Source: Desulfosarcina ovata subsp. ovata (GTDB lineage: Bacteria; Desulfobacterota; Desulfobacteria; Desulfobacterales; Desulfosarcinaceae). From it: 64,000 bases of DNA. Below, one piece after another: positions 46,862-57,272 of this stretch; positions within the stretch are counted from its first letter, which is position 1; the number at the start of each line of letters is the position of its first letter. The stretch spans positions 4,766,652 through 4,830,651 of the forward strand of contig NZ_AP021879.1 of assembly GCF_009689005.1 (NCBI RefSeq). The letters are read 5' to 3'. The notes below the pieces were generated by a model. That model saw only the letters and a list, made by a program, of their open reading frames with translations. It made no database searches and was not told the origin of the DNA. Position numbers and translations under genes: made by a program.

Positions 46862-47155
46862 GGAATGCCTTCCCTGCCTTTCGGTTCGTTGCTCCGTATC
46901 GTCATCGGACCCGATCCGGGCTTTTCAAACAGCCTTTTAATCACGGGGAACCGGTGGCTGAAACGCGGCTGTGATTCTTGAGCACTCTATCGATGCATTT
47001 TGCATTGGTCAAATGGTATTGTGTGATTGATCGGTAATGACGGTTGTCACGGCGCAATTTTTTGCGCGGGAATTATCGCCGGTGTTGCCGTTAGTCAGAA
47101 AGGCGCCTGACTATTGTTTGGTTGTTTGCCCGCATGCCGCCCATCCCCAAAACGA
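46862..47155. other. Intergenic region upstream of cysQ
   Basis: About 290 bp without a supported gene. It should contain the cysQ promoter, but no convincing -35/-10 pair was found. Confidence 0.35.
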
Positions 47156-47186
47156 AAAACGCGAGATGTCGACCATCACGCGTTTT
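47156..47186 (-). terminator. Terminator after the dCache chemoreceptor gene
   Basis: The arms AAAACGCG (47156-47163) and CGCGTTTT (47179-47186) extend inward through GATG/CATC with one mismatch. On the minus strand it lies 29 bp past the stop codon and continues TCGTTTT, giving a usable U-rich tail. Confidence 0.75.
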
Positions 47187-47214
47187 CAAACAGGGCTAAG
47201 CTACGATTCGGAAA

Positions 47215-49173
47215 TCAGACCCTAAACTGTTTGACCATGACGTTAAGGGTTTCGGCAAGTTCAAACAGATCCTTGGAACTGGCATTGACCTGGGCACTGA
47301 CATTGGTCATCTCATCGGCGGCCTGGGTGACATCGGTGATATCGGCGGCGATGGAATTGGCCGCCTCCGAGCTTTCAGCGATGGTGGTGTTTACTTCGCC
47401 CATACCTTCAGACGCCTTGGCCACGTTGCCGGCGATATCCTTGGTGGTTACCGATTGCTCTTCCACGGCCGCGGCGATGGTAGACACGAGTTCATTGACT
47501 GTGCCCACTACTTTGGCGATGCTGTTGATTTCGGTCACCGTGCCCTGGGTGGAATTCTGAATACCCTCTATTTGCAGTTTGATCTCACCGGAGGCCGCCG
47601 CCGTCTGCTTGGCCAGTTCTTTGATCTCGTTGGCAACCACGGCAAATCCCTTTCCGGCTTCACCGGCCCGGGCCGCCTCGATGGTGGCGTTCAGTGCCAG
47701 AAGGTTGACCTGCTCAGAAATCTCGGTGATGGTTTCGACCACCTTGCCGATCTGCATGGCGGCATTGCCCAGCTCTTCGATCTGATTGGTGGCATGGGTG
47801 GTCTGGCCAACTGCTTCCTCGGCGATCTGGCGGCCTTTTTCCGTGTTGCCGGCGATTTCGCTGATAGTCGCGGTCATCTCTTCCGCCCCTGAGGCGACGA
47901 TGTTCAGGTTGCTGGCGGTTTCATCCATGATTCCGGCGGCCGATGAGATGGTGGTGCTCATTTGCTCGCTGGCGGCGGACACGGTTATGGTTTTGCCGGA
48001 GGTCCGGTCCACGCTTTCGGAAAGATGCTCGGCGATGGTGGCCAGCTCCTTTGAAGCGGTGGTCAGATTTTGGGCGTTTTGGGCGACGTCAGCAATGATG
48101 CGCTGAATCTTTTCGATGAAGGTGTTAAACCAGAGGGCCAACTCGCCGACTTCGTCGGTGCTGTTGATATCGATGCGCTTGGTCAGGTCGCCGTCACCTT
48201 CTGCGGCATCCTGCAGGCCGGCAACCACCCGGTTGATGGGCTTGACCACCGTGGAGGTGACAAAGTAGATCAGCACCGTGGCAACGGCGATGACCACAAC
48301 AGCCACCATCAGGTTTATCATCCCCAGGCTTTTCACCGGGGCGAGGATTTCGGCTTCAGGAACATTGACTGCAACGATCCACCCCTGTTCCTTGATGGCT
48401 TTAAAGGCAAGCTCTTTTTGGGCGCCACTATATGTGTAGTTAAGGAGACCATTTTTTTGAGCCAGCATTTGCTTGCCGAAATCATATTTGTTTATATTCT
48501 CCTTCATGATCTTGGATCTGTCGGGATGGGCAATGACAAAGCCGTTCTCGTTTACGGCAAAAGCATATCCGCTTTGGCCAACCTTGATGTTATCGATAAA
48601 TTGCTTGCTGAACTGGGTGATGCTCACCACGCCGAACAGGACACCTTTGATCTGTTTATTGTCTTGCACCGGCGTGGACACAAAAAAGACCGGATTTCCC
48701 GAGTTACGACTGAGGGAAACATCGGATACATAAGTGTTGCCCGCCATGGCGGCTTTGTAGTATTCACGATCTTTGACATTGATCTTGCCGACTATTTTTT
48801 CTGCATTGGCCGCGATTACCATGCCATCTTCCCCTGCCAGGCAGATGTCTTCATAATACCCATATTCAGCCTGCAGGCGGGCTAATTTTTCGTTGGCCGA
48901 AATCCGGGCCGCCTTGCCGATGATCGATGTTTTGGTCGCCTTGGCATAAATTTCCTCATGGGACCAGCTTCTCAGATCAAGCTGGCGATCCTTGATCCAG
49001 GATTCAAGGTTGGTTGCCGTTGAGCGGGTCCGCTGTTGGATGTTTTCCAACAACGCATTGCTGAGGGCGTTTTTGGATTTGACATACGAAATTGTTGCCG
49101 ACACCCCCATCCCAACGATGATTAGCAAAATGGTCGGTAGCAGGAATTTATTGCGGATGTTCATTTTCATCAT
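47215..49173 (-). CDS. Methyl-accepting chemotaxis protein with dCache_1-type sensor
   Basis: The protein has 652 residues. TM1 is at ~12-32, and the periplasmic double-Cache domain at ~35-275 carries [38 protein letters not shown] and [16 protein letters not shown], typical of dCache_1. TM2 lies at ~285-310, then HAMP ([23 protein letters not shown]) and a signalling domain with [21 protein letters not shown]. dCache_1 receptors often bind amino acids or other amines, but the pocket residues were not checked. The gene lies 37 bp downstream of a soluble single-Cache protein on the same strand. AAGGGAATC precedes the paired ATGs at 49173/49170. Confidence 0.92.
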   Translation of the reverse strand: MMKMNIRNKFLLPTILLIIVGMGVSATISYVKSKNALSNALLENIQQRTRSTATNLESWIKDRQLDLRSWSHEEIYAKATKTSIIGKAARISANEKLARLQAEYGYYEDICLAGEDGMVIAANAEKIVGKINVKDREYYKAAMAGNTYVSDVSLSRNSGNPVFFVSTPVQDNKQIKGVLFGVVSITQFSKQFIDNIKVGQSGYAFAVNENGFVIAHPDRSKIMKENINKYDFGKQMLAQKNGLLNYTYSGAQKELAFKAIKEQGWIVAVNVPEAEILAPVKSLGMINLMVAVVVIAVATVLIYFVTSTVVKPINRVVAGLQDAAEGDGDLTKRIDINSTDEVGELALWFNTFIEKIQRIIADVAQNAQNLTTASKELATIAEHLSESVDRTSGKTITVSAASEQMSTTISSAAGIMDETASNLNIVASGAEEMTATISEIAGNTEKGRQIAEEAVGQTTHATNQIEELGNAAMQIGKVVETITEISEQVNLLALNATIEAARAGEAGKGFAVVANEIKELAKQTAAASGEIKLQIEGIQNSTQGTVTEINSIAKVVGTVNELVSTIAAAVEEQSVTTKDIAGNVAKASEGMGEVNTTIAESSEAANSIAADITDVTQAADEMTNVSAQVNASSKDLFELAETLNVMVKQFRV

Positions 49174-49210
49174 TGATTCCCTTTTATTCTTCCCAGCTGT
49201 TTTCGAAATA

Positions 49211-49696
49211 CTAGCGCAGTGTTTTATTCAATTCTTCGATTTTGGCCGTATCACTGTATATACCGGCAAAGATGGTATATGGTGTTCCTTCGACTTTGAT
49301 GCCATAAGCCACTTTGCGGGACGGTTCGGTTTCACCCGGTTTCGGCCAGTAGTATTGTTCCCACCCCCCATCGGCTTGTTCGCTGGCCTTGCAGAGCCTC
49401 GAGTTAAATTCAAACTTTTTGTCAAGATCGAGGCCTTTCAGCTTGTCCAGAGCAAACGGGTGGGCCATCATTTCACTGGGGCAACGCTGAACATAAACAT
49501 AGGTGTCCTTATAGACGAACTCTCCCTTGGGGTCGTTAAACGCTGGGAATGATTCTTCACCCAACGTACCGATCACCTCGTAGGCTTTTAAAACCAGATT
49601 GTAAACATCCTCGGGCGTCGCTTTGCCGTCGTCCGCGTGCGCATGGGAAAAGGAAAATAAAACCGCAATTGCCAATACCAACACTGCTTTTTTCAT
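49211..49696 (-). CDS. Periplasmic single-Cache-domain protein
   Basis: This 161-residue protein has a signal peptide (~1-21, ending SHAHA) and then one Cache-like fold: [96 protein letters not shown]. It has no signalling domain or membrane anchor. It is the first gene of a two-gene unit with the dCache chemoreceptor and may present a ligand to it. No good Shine-Dalgarno sequence is seen before ATG 49696. The upstream DNA runs into the IS transposase region. Confidence 0.85.
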   Translation of the reverse strand: MKKAVLVLAIAVLFSFSHAHADDGKATPEDVYNLVLKAYEVIGTLGEESFPAFNDPKGEFVYKDTYVYVQRCPSEMMAHPFALDKLKGLDLDKKFEFNSRLCKASEQADGGWEQYYWPKPGETEPSRKVAYGIKVEGTPYTIFAGIYSDTAKIEELNKTLR

Positions 49697-49818
49697 AAGT
49701 AAAGGGTGTTAAAAGAAAGTGAATAATATGTCTTAAAAACAGTTGCTTGTGCATGGAAAAACCCCTATAAGGAGGTAGACTACGACCAAGTAGGATACTT
49801 CCAAAAGGAGCTTTTTGC

Positions 49819-51345
49819 GTGCATCATAAAGATATCAAGGCTCAGATTCGTAAGCAACTGAAAACGCAATTTCCTAACTGGCATCGTCTCACACGAAAGG
49901 AAAAGAAGGAAATTGCGCGTCAAGTATTGGAGCAAGTCATTGAAAATTATGATTCTTCCAAAGAAATTGCTACGCCAGTGCCAGATCTGATTGGCCTATC
50001 GGATCAGCAACCAACCGAAGGAATCATGACGGTAGATCAGATGGCTGAATTTGTTGCCGAACACCAGTCCAACCCATTGTTAAGACTCTATGGAAAGCAC
50101 AGCTCTCATCCAGCCATTAAGGATATTGAACTGCAATACATCGACTCATTGATCGATGACCGTATCGTTAACAAAATTCTCGCCCCCGATGGATACAAAC
50201 CGGCCATCCGTTATCTTTTTCCGTGTAACATGCTTCGAGCCGAGATATTGAAAGCCATCAAATACCCGGAAATCAGTTATCGTAAATTCTGTGGCGATGA
50301 CAAAACTTACGAAAATCACAAAGAAACAAGCCCTTACATAGGGATGGAGAACAAACAGAATCGTGCTTTCATTGGCCTATCCTTGAACCGCAGTGAAATG
50401 ATCAATCACGTTCAGATGTCTCAATTCCGGTCTTCGCTTTCGTTCACGCAGATGATCAATCTGAATGTGTACATTCTATGTTTGCTTCAGAGCAAGGGAC
50501 TGTTGGATTCCTTCAACGTTCATTTTGTCGACTCTACGGAACTGGCCGTTGATCGCCAGTATTTGCTGGCAAAGTTTAAAATCGGCAACCAAAACATTCG
50601 GATTTACGACGACATTGATTGCGATTGCGGCAAGCGGCGTAACAAGCGCGACAAATCGGTCTACGTGGTCGGTTATCGGATGCATGCACTGGCAGCGATC
50701 AATCCGGAAAATGGGCAAAGCATTCCATTGATCTCATTGTTGGCTCCGGCAAATCATCACGACAGCAATTTTACGCTACCCTTAATCCAATTGGGAAAAG
50801 CCATTGGCTTGGACTTGAAGTTGATTACGGCGGATGAAGCCTACCATGATAAAGATGGCTCTTTACTCGCGCAAACCGGGGTTCATGTAATCGCACCACC
50901 GAACCGGAAAGTCACGCTGCCGAGTAATGTCGACCCTGAAACATACCAGGTAACTTGTGGCGATTTTTGTGAAATCGCGATGGATTATGTCGGTAGCGAT
51001 TCACAGGGTCATGAATTCAAGTGCGCGGCTCTTCCGGGACAATGTTCACGAATGCCGGTCTGTCCGCAGTGCCGTCGTATCGAGTTTGATTCCGGCTGTT
51101 TCCAACCGATTCCGCATGCCACGAAAGGAGTATCGCAAGCGATAGATCTGCGTAAGAACGGTGAGCGAGTTTTCAACCTTCTAAAAAAACGAGAAGGTCT
51201 GGATTATGCGCGAGTTAGGGGGCAACACAACATATTTGCTCAATCAATTTTTGCAAATGCGGCCACGTTGCTGATAGAGATGGCTGGCACGAGGAGTACT
51301 CGTCCACATCTTGATCGGCAATTGGAGCTATTATCAGCTGCCTAA
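49819..51345 (+). mobile_element. IS transposase, DDE type (IS4/IS1182-like)
   Basis: This 508-residue transposase appears intact. Likely catalytic residues are Asp in FVDSTELAVD near 239, Asp in LITADEAYHD near 340 and Glu in NLLKKREGLDYARVRG near 455, which resembles the YREK-type third motif. A cysteine cluster (CGDFCEIAM, CAALPGQCSRMPVCPQC) lies before the last motif. GC is lower than that of flanking housekeeping genes, consistent with transfer. The start codon is read as GTG 49819, with AAAGGAGC upstream. I searched by eye for terminal inverted repeats in both flanks and found none, so the element ends are unknown. Confidence 0.85.
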
Positions 51346-51740
51346 CGGGATCCATGAATGTAAAATATAAACAGAATATAATTCATTAACGATGCCCAAG
51401 TTGGTGATCTTGTTTATCTGAGTGGGTGTTCAGCTATACAAAAAAGTCGCAAAACTAAATTCAAACAGCGAAAACAACCGCCAGCTGAACGGACGGAACT
51501 TCGAAAAGCAAGATACCTCCCAGATCATCGACCAAATTTAGACCCAATTGGTCGCTAACCAGCCGCAAGACGGTTGAAGAAGGTTGGATTTTAACAGGCT
51601 TAAGTAGTCCTTCTAAATAAGATTTTTTTCTGCTCTCTAAATTTATCGTACACTTATGATGGATCTTTAGGCGGAACCTTAAAAAAATGAATGGTAACGA
51701 AAACGTTGGGATAGAAGGGGATTTTCTAAAATTTAAAAGA
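51346..51740. other. AT-rich flank of the IS transposase
   Basis: About 400 bp of AT-rich DNA following the transposase, with only short interrupted frames. It may include the right end of the insertion sequence. GC rises sharply after about 51740, where native-looking sequence resumes. Confidence 0.45.
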
Positions 51741-51863
51741 AGAACCGGCCGTCCTGCGAATCCGCCATAAAGCGGAGTTTGACCGCTGTCTCAAGGCAAC
51801 GGCAGCTTTCCTAACTCGATTTTCCCACTGACGGATTGCATCCGATTATCGCTTGTCATATAA

Positions 51864-51995
51864 ATTAATATAGATTCATCGGTGGCCCTGCACAACGGCG
51901 GCGGCACAGGCATCGGCAAAGCGATCAACGGCGGTTTCGGCTTGGTACTGGCCGGCAGCCGCCGGGTGGAAGGCCTGTTTGACAACGCCAAATAG
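51864..51995 (+). pseudogene. Remnant of urocanate hydratase
   Basis: The frame ends at TAG 51993-51995 and reads VALHNGGGTGIGKAINGGFG then LVLAGSRRVEGLFDNAK. The NGGGxGxGxxINGGFGLVLDGS block is characteristic of UROC1-type urocanate hydratases. Only 37 to 43 residues remain and the upstream frame is closed by a stop at 51861. The position 48 bp before hutH fits the usual adjacency of histidine-degradation genes, so the gene was probably deleted during insertion of the nearby IS. The closing residues are not typical of the family end, so both ends may be damaged. Confidence 0.55.
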
Positions 51996-52042
51996 ACGCC
52001 AGGACCTCCCGACCGAACCGAATTTTATGGAGAATATAGGCC

Positions 52043-53590
52043 ATGCAACCGCTGCTGCTGGATAAAGAAACTATTAGCATCGAGGATCTGGTGACTGTCG
52101 CCCGGATGGATCGATTGGTCGACGTTTCCACTTCCGGAGAAGCCCGGGTGGCAAAAACCAGTGCCCTGATCGAACGCTGGGTCAAAGAGAAACGGGTAAT
52201 CTACGGCATCACCACCGGATTCGGAGCCCTGTGCAATGTGACCATTTCCGAAAAGGATACCCGCCGGTTGCAGGAGAACATCCTCATGAGCCATGCCGCC
52301 GGTGTGGGCGAACCGCTGCCAGAGCCGGTGGTACGCGCCATCATGGCCCTGCGTGTGCACGACCTGAGCCTGGGCTACTCCGGTTGCCGCATGGAGACCA
52401 TCCGCTACCTGCTGGCATTTCTCAATCAAGGGGTGACGCCGGTGGTACCGGAAAAGGGGTCGGTGGGCGCCAGTGGCGATCTTGCACCCACCGCGCATCT
52501 GGGACTGGTGCTGATCGGAAAGGGTGAGGCTTTTTTTCGCGGCGAACGCATCCCCGGTGACGAGGCGCTTTCCCGTATCGGACTGAACCCGCTTCGGCTG
52601 TCCGCCGGCGAGGGGCTGGCGCTGATCAACGGCACCCAGGTAATGACGGCCATCGGCGCCCTGGTGGTCAATGACGCGGTGCGGCTTTCCAAAATGGCCG
52701 ACATCGCCTGTGCCATGACCCTGGAAGTACTCATGGGTTCAAACAGCGAGTTCGACCCGCGGATTCACCAGGTCCGTCCCCATCCGGGGCAGTTGGCCAC
52801 GGCCGACAACATGCTGCGCCTGACCGCAGAGAGCCAGATCATCGATTCTCATCAGGGCTGTGCCCGGGTGCAGGACGCCTATACCCTGCGTTGTGCGCCC
52901 CAGATTCACGGTGCCAGCAAGGATGCCGTGGCCCATGCCCGCCGGGTGATCGACATCGAGATCAATGCCACCACCACCAATCCACTGATCTTTCCGGATA
53001 CCGAGGAGTTCCGCCTGGGGGGCAATTTTCACGGGCAGCCCGTGGCCATGGCGGCGGACTACCTCTCCATGGGTCTGGCGGAACTGGGCAGTGTTTCGGA
53101 ACGGCGCATCGAGCGGCTGGTCAACCCGCAACTCAGCGAACTGCCCGCCTTTCTGATAAAGGAAGGGGGAATCAACTCCGGCTATATGCTCGGCCAGTAT
53201 GCCGCCGCGGCCTTGGTTTCGGAAAACAAGGTACTGGCCCATCCGGCCTGTGTGGATTCCATCCCCACCTCTGCCAACAAGGAAGACCACGTCAGCATGG
53301 GCACCATTGCCATCCGCCAGAGCCGAGAAATTCTCACCAATGTGGAGAGTGTGATCGCCATCGAACTGCTCTGCGCGGCACAAGCCTATGACCTGCTCAC
53401 CGAAACACGCAAACTGATCGCTGGCCGGGGAACCCGCGAGGCCTATCGGGTGATTCGCCGCCACGTCCCCTACATGGACCGGGATCGTGAACTGTACAAA
53501 GACATTCAGACCATGCGGAATGTCCTGCGCAGCGGTGAAATTCTCGATGCCGTGGAGGCGGCGGTGGGACGCATCAAGGTAGAGAAGTAG
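52043..53590 (+). CDS. hutH: Histidine ammonia-lyase
   Basis: This 515-residue enzyme deaminates histidine to urocanate. The MIO cofactor forms from the ASG triad in GSVGASGDLAPTAHLGLVLIG. Other marks are IYGITTGFGALC, NLGIG-equivalent ALINGTQVMTAIGA, RVQDAYTLRCAPQIHGA, NPLIFPDTEEFRLGGNFHGQP, and SADQEDHVS-like PTSANKEDHVSMG. ATG 52043 is preceded by GGAGAATATAGG. With hutU apparently reduced to a remnant upstream, the urocanate produced has no visible next step here, unless another hutU exists elsewhere. Confidence 0.95.
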   Translation: MQPLLLDKETISIEDLVTVARMDRLVDVSTSGEARVAKTSALIERWVKEKRVIYGITTGFGALCNVTISEKDTRRLQENILMSHAAGVGEPLPEPVVRAIMALRVHDLSLGYSGCRMETIRYLLAFLNQGVTPVVPEKGSVGASGDLAPTAHLGLVLIGKGEAFFRGERIPGDEALSRIGLNPLRLSAGEGLALINGTQVMTAIGALVVNDAVRLSKMADIACAMTLEVLMGSNSEFDPRIHQVRPHPGQLATADNMLRLTAESQIIDSHQGCARVQDAYTLRCAPQIHGASKDAVAHARRVIDIEINATTTNPLIFPDTEEFRLGGNFHGQPVAMAADYLSMGLAELGSVSERRIERLVNPQLSELPAFLIKEGGINSGYMLGQYAAAALVSENKVLAHPACVDSIPTSANKEDHVSMGTIAIRQSREILTNVESVIAIELLCAAQAYDLLTETRKLIAGRGTREAYRVIRRHVPYMDRDRELYKDIQTMRNVLRSGEILDAVEAAVGRIKVEK

Positions 53591-53682
53591 CAACCCAGCA
53601 ACAGGATGAAAATGGTGGCCCGTCCGCCGATTACCGGCCCGGCCACGCTTTGCCGCTCGTTAGGCGATCAGCGGAAATCGCC

Positions 53683-55632
53683 TTAAATCGACGATGTATT
53701 CTCCTTAACCTTGTCATCTCTTTTCAGATCCCGTTTTTTATTGACCACCTGTGCATAGCAGAGGTCCGGCTCTACGCTGACCACCTCCAGGCGTGCCACC
53801 ACCTTGGGCAATCCCTGCAGTTTGCGTCCCTTGTACTCGATGGGTGCGCTCTCTTCGATGACATCCAGGACGGTGCCCTGCACCATGCCCTGGTTGCTGC
53901 CCAGGTTGATCAGGGCCTGGTCGCCGGATGCCCGAACGACGAACCCCTTAAGCGGGTATTGGTTGACAATGGCGCTGAGGATGTCGCGATTCAACCGCAG
54001 CAGTGCTTTGCTCCATCCCGATTCCGGGCCCAGCTGCCGGGTTAGGGTTTTGGCGATGGCCGATGTTTCCGTGTCCACCAGGCGCAGATTGATCAGGGTG
54101 TCGCCGGGAATGATGAACAGGCTGCCGGTGCCCATGATGCGGGCCGCCATGACCCGCCCCAGGCGCAGGGCCGTGTCGGGGTCGGCCAGGTCCGAAGATC
54201 CCAGATTGAGTTCCGCCAGCAACTGGTTCAGCACCACGCGGTCCACGACCTTGACCCGGCCGGAGGCGTTCAGGTGATCGGCCAGTTGGGCGGTGAGGAT
54301 GGTCGCCATGCCGTCCCGGTCGGCCAGGCCGCCTTTCTCTTCAAAGTCGACAAAAGAGAAGACCAGCGGCCGGGATGTCCACCCATCGATCTCTTTGACC
54401 GGCTTCAGTTTCTGGCTGCGGTAGCGCGCGGCCAGGTCTTTGACCAGCCGGTCGATCTCTTTGCGTTTTTCGGCATCTTTCTGCAAGGCAACCATCTCCT
54501 GGGCTTTGCGGGCCAGAAGATTGGTAATGGCGTCGGCAGCATCGGTACTGGTGGCAGATGCTTTCTGGTAGGCGGCCAGGGCCTGATCCCACCGCCCTTC
54601 CCGCTGATAGGACATCCCCTTGTTGGCCGTGGCTTCAACGAGATAGGGATCCACCGCCACGGCCCGGTCATACAATTCGCGGGCCTGTTCGTTTTTACCC
54701 ATACTGGCCAGAAACCGGCCGTAACGGTTCAGGGCCACGGCCTGCTGGTGGGGAGGAACTTCCGTTTTGCCGGTCGCCGTTTTCAATTCCGTCTCGGCCG
54801 CATCTTTTTTGTTCTGGCGGTAGAGCACGTCGGCTTTGACCAAATGGGCCAGGCTGCGCTGCGGTGCCTTGCGGGTCACCTGGTCGGCCAGTGCCAGCGC
54901 CTTGTCGTCCTCGCCCTTTTGCGCGTACACGGCGCTCAGCCCCTCCTTGCCGATCACCTCGCCGTCACCCGAAGCGGTGGCCACCTCCTGGAACAGGGCT
55001 TCGGCCTTGTCCAGGTTGCCCGAATCGATCTCCGCATACCCCTTGACCGCCTTGGCAGCCATGTTTTTCGGATTCTTGGCGATGACCGTATCGCTGATTG
55101 CCTTGGCCACGTCATGCTGTTTGCGATTCAGGGTCCGTTCCGCCAGACGCACCAGAAGGACCTCGGTGCTTTTCCCGCCCCCCTGAAACACATCCAGCAC
55201 CTGACGATTCGGTCCCATGACACAGACAAAGGGCAAAATGGTGCGGGCACCGTACTGGGTGCTGACTTCACCGGGATCGAGCAGAACCGGAAACGCCGGC
55301 GTGGTCTGTTTGATGTAGCGGGTAACGGCATCGGCCGGGCTCATGGTAATGGCCCAGACCACCAGATTGTTATCAAAAAAGCGCTTTTTCAGGTTGTTCA
55401 GATAGGCCAGCCCCTCCTGGCTGGGCCGGGATGCCGCATCAAAAAAGTAGAGCACCGCCATCTGGTGATCCTTCAATGCGGAGAGCACGAAAGGCGTTCC
55501 CTGGGCATCGTTCAAGGTAAATTCGGGGCCTGGCTGGCCAGGGCTCAGCGGCGCAGCGGTCGCTGGCATTGCAGAGCAAAAGAAGGCCACGGCCAACCCG
55601 ATGGCCCGCCACAATGGGATTGTCCTGTGCAT
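53683..55632 (-). CDS. Exported fusion: Cys-less redoxin, TPR repeats, CsgG/FlgT-like C-terminus
   Basis: The protein has 649 residues with a signal peptide (~1-26, ending PATAA). Residues ~30-165 are a redoxin/TlpA-like domain (GPEFTLNDAQGTPFVLSALKDHQMAVLYFFDAASRPSQ), but the CxxC position reads DAASRPS, so thiol chemistry is lost. Residues ~165-385 contain several TPR units (YAEIDSGNLDKAEALFQEV, GRFLASMGKNEQARELYDRAVAVDP). Residues ~410-645 resemble CsgG/curli-assembly or FlgT lipoproteins (LVFSFVDFEE, AQLADHLNASGRVKVVDRVVLNQLL, LINLGSNQGMVQGTVLDV). It is probably a periplasmic or outer-membrane assembly scaffold. CAGGAGGAAAATC is a strong ribosome site. Confidence 0.85.
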   Translation of the reverse strand: MHRTIPLWRAIGLAVAFFCSAMPATAAPLSPGQPGPEFTLNDAQGTPFVLSALKDHQMAVLYFFDAASRPSQEGLAYLNNLKKRFFDNNLVVWAITMSPADAVTRYIKQTTPAFPVLLDPGEVSTQYGARTILPFVCVMGPNRQVLDVFQGGGKSTEVLLVRLAERTLNRKQHDVAKAISDTVIAKNPKNMAAKAVKGYAEIDSGNLDKAEALFQEVATASGDGEVIGKEGLSAVYAQKGEDDKALALADQVTRKAPQRSLAHLVKADVLYRQNKKDAAETELKTATGKTEVPPHQQAVALNRYGRFLASMGKNEQARELYDRAVAVDPYLVEATANKGMSYQREGRWDQALAAYQKASATSTDAADAITNLLARKAQEMVALQKDAEKRKEIDRLVKDLAARYRSQKLKPVKEIDGWTSRPLVFSFVDFEEKGGLADRDGMATILTAQLADHLNASGRVKVVDRVVLNQLLAELNLGSSDLADPDTALRLGRVMAARIMGTGSLFIIPGDTLINLRLVDTETSAIAKTLTRQLGPESGWSKALLRLNRDILSAIVNQYPLKGFVVRASGDQALINLGSNQGMVQGTVLDVIEESAPIEYKGRKLQGLPKVVARLEVVSVEPDLCYAQVVNKKRDLKRDDKVKENTSSI

Positions 55633-55670
55633 GATTTTCCTCCTGTATCAGGGGTGCCGGTCTTCGGAAA

Positions 55671-56684
55671 TTAATGCGCGGTAACTTGTTTACCGCCGGT
55701 TGCCGTCGACCGGGATGCCTCGGTTTCGCTTCCGATTTCCTTTAGCAGAAAAGCAAACATGGTTTCCACGGGGGTCAGAAAACCCACTGACGTGGTACCC
55801 CGGTATCGCCCTTTGACCATGGCCACCAGGCGCCCCTGGCCGTCAAACACCGGACTGCCGCTGCTGCCCGGGTAGATCTGCATGTCCACCTGCCACAGGG
55901 GGTGGGGCCCCATTCGCCGGGGCGGACCGTTGATGGTCCCCGGGGCGAGGGTAATGCCCAGGTTGTTGGGGCAGCCGATGGAGAAGATCGGCTCCCCCCG
56001 GTCAAGCAGATTCCGGCTGTCGGCAAGGGAAACGAATGGCAGATCGCTGGCTTTGCATGCGATCAGGGCCAGGTCCCGGCCAAGGTCCAGTCCGGCGATG
56101 GTACCCGGCATGCGGGTCCCATCGGAGAAGATGACCGAGACCGCCTGGTGATCGGTAAGGTTATGGGCGGTGCAAAGCACCAGCCCGTCCGGATCGATCA
56201 CGAAGCCGGAGAACTGAATTTCGTGCGTTTTTGTATTGGCCAGGATGCAGACCACGGTTTCGGTCTTTTCCCGCACCACCTTGGGGATGCACGGTTGCTG
56301 AACCTGCTGGGACGGCGCCGGAGCTGCATCCAGAAGGTAGCCGTCAATCGATTCACGCAACTGGCGGCAGGCGTCCGCCGCTGGCCGTGGGCCATGGTAT
56401 ATCGCCGCTACGCTGGCAGCCAGGGCCGATTGCGGCCGGACACGGATGTCCCACCCCTCCCTGGATGTTCGTGCAGACAGGTGAAATTCTCCGGATCCGA
56501 CCGACGCCTGCCTGACCATAAATCCCTGACCGCCCAGCCAATCGGCAATAACCTGCTCGATCTCATTGGCTGGTGCCGGAAAACGGTTGCCCATATCCGG
56601 ACAGGGGGTACCCTCCATGGCCGCTGCGGGTGGTATGACAACCAGCATCGCCGCCAGGCAGGCAATGGCAATGCGACGGATCAC
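55671..56684 (-). CDS. Exported trypsin-like serine protease
   Basis: This 337-residue protein has a signal peptide (~1-22, ending PAAAM). An N-terminal region (~35-120) of unknown fold precedes an S1-type protease domain. The triad is visible: His in VLCTAHNLTDH, Asp in LGRDLALIAC, Ser in YPGSSGSPVFDGQGRLV. The absence of PDZ domains separates it from DegP. The start codon is GTG 56684; no better ATG keeps the signal peptide. It starts 38 bp upstream of the redoxin-TPR gene on the same strand, so the two probably form an operon. Confidence 0.88.
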   Translation of the reverse strand: MIRRIAIACLAAMLVVIPPAAAMEGTPCPDMGNRFPAPANEIEQVIADWLGGQGFMVRQASVGSGEFHLSARTSREGWDIRVRPQSALAASVAAIYHGPRPAADACRQLRESIDGYLLDAAPAPSQQVQQPCIPKVVREKTETVVCILANTKTHEIQFSGFVIDPDGLVLCTAHNLTDHQAVSVIFSDGTRMPGTIAGLDLGRDLALIACKASDLPFVSLADSRNLLDRGEPIFSIGCPNNLGITLAPGTINGPPRRMGPHPLWQVDMQIYPGSSGSPVFDGQGRLVAMVKGRYRGTTSVGFLTPVETMFAFLLKEIGSETEASRSTATGGKQVTAH

Positions 56685-57272
56685 GTTCTGCTGATTGGCC
56701 GGGAATCGGACACCGGTTCGCCTTCCCTCTTTTTACATGGTTTACATGGTGGTAGCCGGCCCCGTCAACGGCGGATCAGCCTGGTTCAATGCGTTCGTAT
56801 ACTTAGTGGTCTATCGGGAATGATGGCGAAAATCAAATGAAAAAGAGATGTTTCCATTGGGCTCGGCGGCCTGGAAACCGGCCTGTCGCCAATCGCGGAT
56901 TCTTCTTCGACAATGCAGTTTGTGCTTCTCAAGTATTCCGAAAGTTGGTATTTGCGTGTTTCAGATCGGCTGACGGCACACCCGTGGGGATCACGCGGCG
57001 CCGGATGCAGGCGGCGACCCCTCGGATGGGTCGGAACCGGGCCCCGGCCACCAACGCTCTGAATTGACTTTCCACCCGCCTTTGGATATCTAAAAAGAGA
57101 AACAGGTTACGGCCATTCCCGATGCATACTCGCCGGCAATTGTTTCGTTGAACGGTACCTGGGATGGCAGCCTCGCTTCTCCCGCCACTCCGGCCGTGAC
57201 CATATTGCCTGAAGAACCCAGCGATTATGAAACCGGCAGCCGCCTTTGCGGGCGCTACCAGGAAAGGGAGTT
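56685..57272. other. Divergent intergenic region, no gene supported
   Basis: This 590-bp region lies between the protease (minus) and the VWA-FHA gene (plus) and should hold both promoters. A short direct repeat of TTTACATGG occurs near 56735-56750. A 76-codon plus-strand frame at 56837-57067 has a poor amino-acid pattern and no ribosome site worth noting. I saw no further structure. Confidence 0.4.

Noticed and set aside
51700..51830. Short GC-richer frame (KEEPAVLRIRHKAEFDRCL) before the hutU remnant
   Set aside because: It has about 30 codons, no start or ribosome site, and no recognisable family. It may be another deletion remnant but cannot be supported.
54274..55674. 466-codon open frame on the plus strand
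   Set aside because: It is the antisense of the redoxin-TPR-CsgG-like gene, which has clear domains, a signal peptide and a ribosome site. The plus frame has none of these.
56837..57067. 76-codon plus-strand frame in the divergent intergenic region
   Set aside because: It has no good ribosome site, is rich in Arg/Ala/Phe without pattern, and no recognisable domain.
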